A stretch of 10,024 nucleotides of DNA from CAYXRK01 sp964467615 (GTDB lineage: Bacteria; Hydrogenedentota; Hydrogenedentia; Hydrogenedentales; GCA-2746185): the NCBI GenBank assembly GCA_964467615.1, contig CAYXRK010000178.1, positions 1 to 10,024 on the forward strand, in the 5' to 3' direction. Made by a program: the position numbers and the translations under genes. Under the pieces are notes generated by a model, which ran no database searches, was not told the origin of the DNA, and saw only the letters and a program-made list of their open reading frames with translations. Numbering within the stretch: the stretch's first letter is position 1; each line of letters begins with the position of its first letter. Positions 5,264-10,024 of the stretch are shown in pieces.

Positions 5264-7603
5264 TCAACTGCCCGGAAATCTCGACTTGCGCGCCTGCGCC
5301 TCCTCGGCCTGCGGCGCTGGAGCCGGCGCGGCCTGGGCCAACTCCGCCGGCAGCGGTTTGAAAACCGACAACTCCGCTCCGCCCGATCTGTGGACGATCG
5401 GTTCGCCGTTCACCATCAACGTCGCCGACATGTACATCCCCGATTGCTTGCACTCCGGCGCGTCCGCCGTGACCACGAGCGGAAAGCTCAATTCCACTGT
5501 ATCCTTCGTGAAGTCCATAAGTTGCGTCGTCACGCCGCGAGGAAGCGCGCCCATCTCGAGCTTGAACGTACCCTCGTAGGGCTTGGTCTGGGCCAGTGTG
5601 ACCTTCGCCTCGACCGTCTTGCCTTGGTCCGCTTGCGTGTTTGCAACCTGAAACGTCACCCACGGCTCCTGCACGTCCACCGTCACGAACGGAGCGGCGA
5701 TGCGGTATGCGTCGTACTCCGCAATCACCGCGATCTGCAGCGCCCCGATCGGTGCGTTGCCCGCCGCCTCGAGTTGCAACTCGGCCTCGTTCTTCCCCTG
5801 TTCGATCGTCGCCGTCCCCGCGCCGAAGCCGTTGGGCAAGTAGGGCACGCGAATCGTCGCGGCGCCGTCAAATCCTTCCGCGCGCTTCGCAACGATCTTG
5901 AGTCGCATGTATCCGTTTCGCACCAGCGGCACGTTGGGTTGGACAACTTGTATGTCGAGCGGCGCGGGTTTGGTCACCGCCATCGCCAGCCGATTCACGC
6001 GCTCGAACCAAAAGACCGTCTGGTTGGGACCTTCCACCAGGGTGATGTTCTGGTCCATTCGCCCGGCGAGCGGCGACGCAGCGTCGCCGTATTCCGCCAC
6101 CGCGTCCACCAACGCTCCGGCCTGTGGCGCATCCGGCGCGGCGTGGAAGAGCACCGGCACGACGGAGGTATTCGCGTCGAGCGGCAAATGTTCCACCGTC
6201 ACGCCCTGTGGCAGATTGTCGAATCGAAGGCGCAACTCGCCGCCGAAGTTGTCGCGCGTCGCGCGCAGGAGAAACAGCGTACGCCCGCCCTGCGGCGCGG
6301 CTATTTTCACTTCCTTGTCCATCGCGTCGTTGATCCACAGCGACGGCGCAATGGGCGTCACCTCGATGCGGTACGCGAACGCCGGACCGCCCCGGCGGAG
6401 ATGATCGCCGATCCAAATTTTGTATTCGCCGTCCTCCGGCAACGTGGCGCGGAAATAACTGTCTGCACCGCGCGCGTCGTCGTCGCCAATAAACGTGTTG
6501 CCCGAGGGCGAGGTCAAATTCATAACGCTGTCCAGCGGCGAACCCAACTCGCGCGCCCAAGCCCGCACGTCCCACACCTGGTCCTTCGTGCCCGCGAACT
6601 TATACCAGTCGGTGTCGCCCTTCTCGCCGATGACGCCGTCAAACGCGCCGGGCGCGCTCCCGGCCGTCGCTTGTTCGATTGCGTTGTTCGGCTCCATTTC
6701 CAACACGCCGGGCACCGTCGAGTAGCGAAACGCCATCGGCGTCGGCGCGACGCCCGTTTCGAGCGAGGCCATCAGGATGCCGGTGCCGAGTGGGGACGCG
6801 GGGGTACGAATTGCTTGCGCGCCGATTTTCGGGTCGCCAAGCCAGGTGACGTTATTATCGGTGTCCGGCGCGCCGCCGAGCGGAGTGACGCTCAAGGGCC
6901 GCGGAAAATTGCCAACGTGCAGCCGGTAGTAGTAGTTGCCCGCGCCGCTGTACGCGGCCTCGCTCACGGCGATGAGGTGGCGTCCGGCTTGCTCCGCGAC
7001 ATAGACGAACGCCGCATCCTGTCGCGCCATGGCCGTGTCGTCCTCGGTCAACAATTCGTGACCGTTCGGGCCGAACAGTCGCAGCTTGATGTCGAACAGC
7101 GCGAGGCCCAGCCTCATGGCTTCGGCTTCGACGGCAAGTTTCCCGCCCTGCTCGAGGACCACCGCGAAGTAGTCCACGTCCTCATTCTGCACCACGCCGT
7201 TCACGGTCGCGTTTAGCGCAATCACTTGCGGCGCCGCTTCGTCGTTGTTCGGCTCCTTCTCCTGTATCTCGAACAAGTTGCCTACGCTGAAGAGGCGCGG
7301 ATTCGTGATACCACGTCCGGTGGCGATCCGAATCGCTTTCGTGCCGACAGCACAATCCGGCGCGATCGTGAATTTCGCGGTGATCTTATTCTCGTCCACC
7401 TGCGCGATGTCCGACACGGTGATCCCGGGTTGATGGAATACGACGGAGAAAGGGTCGCCGAGCCATTGACCGTATATCTCGACGGCGACCTCGGTGCCGC
7501 GCTGGCCTCCGCGCGGCATGATGGTTTCAAGTCGCGGCTGTCCGGCGGCGAAGGCGGTGATTGCGCCGAAGACTAAGAGAACTATCGATTCAGCAACGCG
7601 CAT
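5264..7603 (-). CDS. large exported protein with IPT/Ig-like and two PPC-like domains
   Basis: A 779-aa exported protein. The signal peptide is at 1-20 (core SIVLLVFGAITAFA, cut near AAG). Residues about 23-108 resemble an IPT/TIG beta-sandwich (PRGGQRGTEVAVEIYG). Two PPC (pre-peptidase C-terminal-like) domains follow, each opened by the signature EPNN: about 112-232 (EKEPNNDEA, then DVDYFAV) and about 300-416 (EMEPNNAIE, then DTDWYKFAG). Residues about 425-750 look like several Ig-like beta domains, and the last 25 or so are Ala/Pro/Glu/Gln-rich. No protease or other catalytic domain is visible, so it is likely a scaffold or binding protein. Proteins of this type often accompany DUF1549 genes in planctomycetes. 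The ATG at 7603 has GGAAG about 5 nt upstream and gives a good signal peptide. As first gene of the cluster, its promoter should lie in 7604-7948. Individual domain boundaries are by eye. Confidence 0.88.
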   Translation of the reverse strand: MRVAESIVLLVFGAITAFAAGQPRLETIMPRGGQRGTEVAVEIYGQWLGDPFSVVFHQPGITVSDIAQVDENKITAKFTIAPDCAVGTKAIRIATGRGITNPRLFSVGNLFEIQEKEPNNDEAAPQVIALNATVNGVVQNEDVDYFAVVLEQGGKLAVEAEAMRLGLALFDIKLRLFGPNGHELLTEDDTAMARQDAAFVYVAEQAGRHLIAVSEAAYSGAGNYYYRLHVGNFPRPLSVTPLGGAPDTDNNVTWLGDPKIGAQAIRTPASPLGTGILMASLETGVAPTPMAFRYSTVPGVLEMEPNNAIEQATAGSAPGAFDGVIGEKGDTDWYKFAGTKDQVWDVRAWARELGSPLDSVMNLTSPSGNTFIGDDDARGADSYFRATLPEDGEYKIWIGDHLRRGGPAFAYRIEVTPIAPSLWINDAMDKEVKIAAPQGGRTLFLLRATRDNFGGELRLRFDNLPQGVTVEHLPLDANTSVVPVLFHAAPDAPQAGALVDAVAEYGDAASPLAGRMDQNITLVEGPNQTVFWFERVNRLAMAVTKPAPLDIQVVQPNVPLVRNGYMRLKIVAKRAEGFDGAATIRVPYLPNGFGAGTATIEQGKNEAELQLEAAGNAPIGALQIAVIAEYDAYRIAAPFVTVDVQEPWVTFQVANTQADQGKTVEAKVTLAQTKPYEGTFKLEMGALPRGVTTQLMDFTKDTVELSFPLVVTADAPECKQSGMYMSATLMVNGEPIVHRSGGAELSVFKPLPAELAQAAPAPAPQAEEAQARKSRFPGS

Positions 7604-7756
7604 CTAATCTTCCGAGCCTCATACTTTCTGATCGTACCCAAGAATTCAGGCGCACTTGCGTTTTTCCTAACTGGGCCAATTTTTGGGGGAGATTTATGTG
7701 AGTTCGCCGAGGGGATGTTAAGGCGGAGCGACTCTATACCCTCCCTGGCCCGATAT

Positions 7757-7769
7757 CCCACAGCGTGGG
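7757..7769. promoter_or_regulatory. small dyad upstream of the putative quinoprotein promoter
   Basis: CCCAC-AGC-GTGGG is a perfect 5-bp dyad with a 3-bp centre, 29 bp upstream of the TATAAT at 7799. The position would suit an activator or repressor site, but short GC-rich dyads are common in DNA of this composition. Confidence 0.2.
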
Positions 7770-7798
7770 CGCAGGACACCCTCAGGCCTTGTGGCTAC

Positions 7799-7804
7799 TA
7801 TAAT
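7799..7804 (+). promoter_or_regulatory. candidate -10 box (TATAAT) for the quinoprotein gene
   Basis: A perfect TATAAT stands out in GC-rich sequence upstream of the plus-strand gene. The -35 element is poor: AGGACA at 7773-7778 matches TTGACA at four positions but with a 20-bp spacer, longer than usual. If used, transcription would begin near 7811 and leave a leader of about 140 nt before the GTG at 7949. An activator might compensate for the weak -35. Confidence 0.35.
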
Positions 7805-7840
7805 AGCTCACGCGCGCGGAAGAGTCACATCGGTCCTGAA

Positions 7841-7854
7841 CGGCGGGCCCGCCG
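7841..7854 (+). promoter_or_regulatory. 14-bp perfect palindrome in the quinoprotein leader
   Basis: CGGCGGGCCCGCCG is fully self-complementary, and its GGGCCCGC core recurs 14 bp further on (7845-7852 and 7859-7866). It lies just downstream of the candidate start site, a position that suits a repressor operator. As RNA it has no loop of its own, so a DNA-binding role is more plausible than a hairpin. GC richness makes chance occurrence possible. Confidence 0.3.
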
Positions 7855-7935
7855 AAATGGGCCCGCGAACGCGCTGGTTGACCCCAAGGAGTACCTGCGC
7901 GATACTACGGCCTTCAACCGGCATTCGTTGCAGAG

Positions 7936-7942
7936 AAGGAGG
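7936..7942 (+). promoter_or_regulatory. strong ribosome binding site that sets a GTG start
   Basis: AAGGAGG ends 6 nt before the GTG at 7949. This near-perfect Shine-Dalgarno decides the start of the quinoprotein against the in-frame ATG far upstream at 7715, and the resulting N-terminus is a proper signal peptide. Confidence 0.85.
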
Positions 7943-7948
7943 ACCGCC

Positions 7949-9607
7949 GTGAGGCCGTTCCTGGGATTGGTTCTTGTGTTGGGGCTTTGTGCGCCATTCG
8001 CGGGCGCGGTTGGTGTTTCGACGGAGGTCCTGCTCAAGGCGCAGGAGCGCGATGATGTCTGGGTCAACTACTCGCGCGACTATCGCAGTTGGCGCTATGC
8101 GCCGCTGGATCAGATCAACCGGGAAACAGTCAAGCGGCTTGTGCCCAAATGGGTGCACCAGAGCGGCGTCCTTGGCGGGGCGTACGAGACGACGGCAATT
8201 TGCGACGGCGAGCGGTTGTACATCACGACTCCGAACAATCACCTGTTTTGCCTTGACGTGCGGACGGGGAAACCCCTCTGGCACTTCGAACACATTCTTC
8301 CGCCGGACATCAAATTGTGTTGCGGCCCGGTCAACCGCGGCGTCGCCATCTATGAAGACAAAGTCGTCTGGGGCACACTCGATGCGCGGCTGATGTGTTT
8401 CGATGCGAAGACGGGCCTCCAACTGTGGGACCGGCAAGTCGCCGACTACCGCGATTCCTACTCGATTACGTCCGCGCCGATGATCGTGAACGGGCTGGCC
8501 ATCATCGGTCCCGGCGGCGCGGAGTACGGGGTGCGCGGTTTCCTTGATGCGTACGACGTGCACACCGGCGAGCGCGTGTGGCGCTTTTGGGGAACGGCGG
8601 GGCCGGGCGACGAGAACCAAAAAACCTGGAAAGACGACTCGTGGGTGCATGGCGGGGGGACGGCGTGGCTGTCGGGCAGTTACGATCCCGAATTGAATCT
8701 GCTCTATTGGGGGATCGGCAATCCCTCGCCCGATTGGAACAGCGCCATCCGCGAAGGGGACAACTTGTATACCGAGTGTATCGTTGCGCTTCGGCCGGAG
8801 ACCGGCGAGCTTGTCTGGTTTTTCCAGAACACTCCGCACGACATCTTTGACTGGTCCGGCGTGCAGACGCCGATTCTGATCGACGAGACGATCAACGGTA
8901 AGACGGTGAAAGCGCTCGTCCAGGCGAACCGCAACGGATACCTGTACGCGCTCGACCGCACGGATGGATCGTTCCTTTACGCCAAACCCTTCACGGAGAC
9001 GAACTGGGCAGTCACCGGCGAGGACGGCATCCCGCGAATCGATCCGAAGACGTTCACGCTCGAGAACAATCACATTTGCCCCGGCGTGTTCGGCGGCGCG
9101 AACTGGCCGCCGTCGGCGTACAGCCCCGACACACACATGATTTACATTCCCGAGATGAAGCGCTGCACGCTCTACACACAGTTGGACGTGGTGTACCGGC
9201 GCGGCCTGCCCTACTACGGCGGGACGATCATGTTCGACGATCAGAACCCGCTAAGCCCGATTCCGGCCGAGGGGCACATCAAGGCGTTTGACGTCCGCAC
9301 AGGCGAGGAGAAGTGGGCCTTCGACGTGGGCGGGCCCAATTGGGCCGGCCTGCTCACCACGGCGGGCGGCTTGGTATTCGGCGGCGCTCCGGATGGCTAT
9401 CTTCGGGCGTTCAACGACGAAACCGGCGAGGTCGTCTGGCAATTCCAAACCGGCTCAGGGCTCTACGCTCCGCCGATCTCGTTCATGCTTGATGGGAAAC
9501 AAGTAGTCGGTATTGCGTCTGGTTGGGGCCAGCCAGCAAAAATCCTTGGACTGAACAACGAGTCCCAAGGTTCGTCGTATTATCTTTTCGAACTGATGGG
9601 GGAGTAG
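7949..9607 (+). CDS. exported PQQ-dependent alcohol dehydrogenase-like quinoprotein
   Basis: A 552-aa periplasmic quinoprotein of the methanol/ethanol dehydrogenase family, which oxidises alcohols (or aldehydes) with PQQ and a metal ion. The GTG start follows a strong ribosome site; residues 1-20 are a signal peptide. Seven copies of the propeller motif (A/C-x-D-x-x-TG-x-x-x-W-like) are readable from 101 to 500, in line with an eight-blade propeller. Family residues are present: vicinal cysteines C124-C125 in CCGPVNRG, metal ligands E192 (GGAEYGVRG) and N258 (WGIGNPSPD), catalytic D301 (HDIFDWSG), R328 (NRNG), N385-W386 (GGANWPP) and W465. The residue two after D301 is Ser, not the Asp linked to lanthanide use in XoxF-type enzymes, so calcium is the likelier metal. 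There is no C-terminal cytochrome domain, so a separate electron acceptor is needed. No PQQ synthesis gene is in the window. The substrate cannot be read from sequence. Confidence 0.93.
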   Translation: MRPFLGLVLVLGLCAPFAGAVGVSTEVLLKAQERDDVWVNYSRDYRSWRYAPLDQINRETVKRLVPKWVHQSGVLGGAYETTAICDGERLYITTPNNHLFCLDVRTGKPLWHFEHILPPDIKLCCGPVNRGVAIYEDKVVWGTLDARLMCFDAKTGLQLWDRQVADYRDSYSITSAPMIVNGLAIIGPGGAEYGVRGFLDAYDVHTGERVWRFWGTAGPGDENQKTWKDDSWVHGGGTAWLSGSYDPELNLLYWGIGNPSPDWNSAIREGDNLYTECIVALRPETGELVWFFQNTPHDIFDWSGVQTPILIDETINGKTVKALVQANRNGYLYALDRTDGSFLYAKPFTETNWAVTGEDGIPRIDPKTFTLENNHICPGVFGGANWPPSAYSPDTHMIYIPEMKRCTLYTQLDVVYRRGLPYYGGTIMFDDQNPLSPIPAEGHIKAFDVRTGEEKWAFDVGGPNWAGLLTTAGGLVFGGAPDGYLRAFNDETGEVVWQFQTGSGLYAPPISFMLDGKQVVGIASGWGQPAKILGLNNESQGSSYYLFELMGE

Positions 9608-9622
9608 CGCACCGGTCGGCCG

Positions 9623-10024
9623 TCAGGTTTGTTCCTTGGCGAGTTGGTGGAGGTATGTGGCGTAGGTGGATTTTCCCATCGAGTCGGCTTCGAGGACGAG
9701 TTGCTCGGTGGATATCCAGCGGTTGCGCCAGGCGATTTCTTCGAGGCAGGCGATTTTGAGGCCTTGGCGTTCTTCGATGGATTCGATGAATTGACTGGCT
9801 TCCATGAGGCTTCGGTTGGTGCCGGTGTCGAGCCACGCGATGCCCCGGCCCATGAGCTTGACGGCGAGTTCGCCTCGTTGCATGTAAAGTTTGTTGAGGT
9901 CGGTGATTTCGAGTTCGCCGCGCGCGCTCGGTACAACTTTTCTCGACATGGCGCAAACTCCGGGGCCGTAGAAATAAAGGCCAGGGACGGCGTAGTTGCT
10001 CTTGGGTCGTTTTGGTTTTTCTTC
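9623..10024 (-). CDS. rmlA: glucose-1-phosphate thymidylyltransferase, C-terminal part (gene runs off the window)
   Basis: The last 133 codons of rmlA; the 5' half lies beyond 10024. The open frame enters at the edge with EEKPKRPKSNYAVPGLYFY, a conserved RmlA stretch, then PSARGELEITD, the GRGIAWLDTGT motif, EASQFIESIEERQGLKIACLE and EIAWRNRWIS, all in family order. The enzyme makes dTDP-glucose from dTTP and glucose-1-phosphate, the first step to dTDP-rhamnose for surface polysaccharide. The ATG at 9949 is internal, not the start. After YFY the protein has GPGVCAMSRKV where relatives more often have an acidic DNDVVEIA-like stretch; this may be a lineage difference. It converges with the quinoprotein gene (stops 15 bp apart, no terminator seen between them). 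Other rml genes may lie further right. Confidence 0.93.
   Translation of the reverse strand, partial: EEKPKRPKSNYAVPGLYFYGPGVCAMSRKVVPSARGELEITDLNKLYMQRGELAVKLMGRGIAWLDTGTNRSLMEASQFIESIEERQGLKIACLEEIAWRNRWISTEQLVLEADSMGKSTYATYLHQLAKEQT

Larger units (their letters stand above)
7604..7948. promoter_or_regulatory. divergent intergenic region between the PPC gene and the quinoprotein gene
   Basis: This 345-bp stretch holds no gene I can support and must contain the start signals of both flanking units. The part near 7610-7700 is AT-richer than its surroundings (for example TTTTTCC at 7661 and AATTTTTGGGG at 7679), as expected for a control region. I found no clear -35/-10 pair for the minus-strand cluster. 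For the plus strand, the TATAAT at 7799, the palindromes at 7757-7769 and 7841-7854 and the ribosome site at 7936 are visible. The reading frame upstream of the GTG at 7949 is open but lacks a ribosome site and a plausible N-terminus, so it is treated as leader. Confidence 0.6.

Noticed and set aside
5390..7216. 608-codon open frame on the plus strand
   Set aside because: It lies opposite the PPC protein gene, whose frame has a signal peptide and clear domain motifs. The antisense product is Arg/His/Val-rich with no recognisable domain, typical of long chance frames in GC-rich DNA.
7651..7665. CGCA-CT-TGCG followed by TTTTT, resembling a plus-strand terminator
   Set aside because: A 4-bp stem with a 2-nt loop is too weak, and no plus-strand gene lies upstream to be terminated.
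7715..7948. N-terminal extension of the quinoprotein to the ATG at 7715
   Set aside because: It would place the strong ribosome site and the signal peptide inside the protein and would run across the candidate promoter; the extra 78 residues resemble no family N-terminus.
8840..8860. XoxF-type lanthanide methanol dehydrogenase as the identity of the quinoprotein
   Set aside because: The diagnostic Asp two residues after the catalytic Asp is replaced by Ser, and no XoxG/XoxJ-like gene is adjacent.
7808..9136. 442-codon open frame on the minus strand
   Set aside because: Antisense to the quinoprotein gene, which has unmistakable family motifs; the shadow product has none.

Overview
This is a GC-rich window that reads as a chromosomal fragment from a bacterium of the Planctomycetota/PVC type, or of a phylum sharing its gene content, such as Hydrogenedentota. 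The assignment rests on gene content: DUF1549/DUF1553 (PSCyt2/PSD1) proteins, PSCyt1-type cytochrome domains fused to WD40 propellers, and large PPC-domain exported proteins are hallmarks of these lineages. This is inference; there is no rRNA or marker gene in the window.

Layout. Positions 126-7603 hold four minus-strand genes in one direction, transcribed from right to left: (i) a 779-aa exported protein with an IPT/Ig-like domain and two PPC-like domains; (ii) an 810-aa exported protein with a CX4CH cytochrome-like domain, a Big2-like Ig domain, DUF1549 and DUF1553; (iii) a 208-aa exported protein made of a coiled coil and an Ala/Pro/Glu-rich tail; (iv) a 594-aa exported protein with a coiled coil, a low-complexity linker, a single-haem PSCyt1-type domain and a seven-blade WD40 propeller. 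All four begin with signal peptides. Gaps of 38 and 49 bp join the last three; a 206-bp gap containing a long inverted repeat separates the first from the second. A 345-bp divergent region (7604-7948) follows. Then comes a plus-strand GTG-started gene (7949-9607) for an exported PQQ-dependent alcohol dehydrogenase-like quinoprotein. At the right edge the 3' end of an rmlA (glucose-1-phosphate thymidylyltransferase) gene runs on the minus strand, convergent with the dehydrogenase and only 15 bp from it.

How the parts may work together. The four-gene cluster probably builds an envelope-located assembly of haem proteins and beta-rich adhesion or scaffold domains. Clusters of this general kind are common in planctomycetes and their biochemical role is largely unsettled. 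Proteins iii and iv share a similar signal peptide/coiled coil/low-complexity front end, which suggests that they pair through their coiled coils. The quinoprotein would oxidise an alcohol or aldehyde in the periplasm and pass electrons to a separate acceptor, because it carries no haem domain of its own. rmlA belongs to dTDP-rhamnose (surface polysaccharide) synthesis and is probably unrelated.

The points most worth a second look are the shared coiled-coil module of proteins iii and iv, the 114-bp imperfect inverted repeat at 5112-5225 with a possible target duplication, the CX4CH motif in the DUF1549 protein, and the palindromic leader with a perfect TATAAT upstream of the quinoprotein gene. 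No tRNA, rRNA, CRISPR array, transposase or phage gene was seen.
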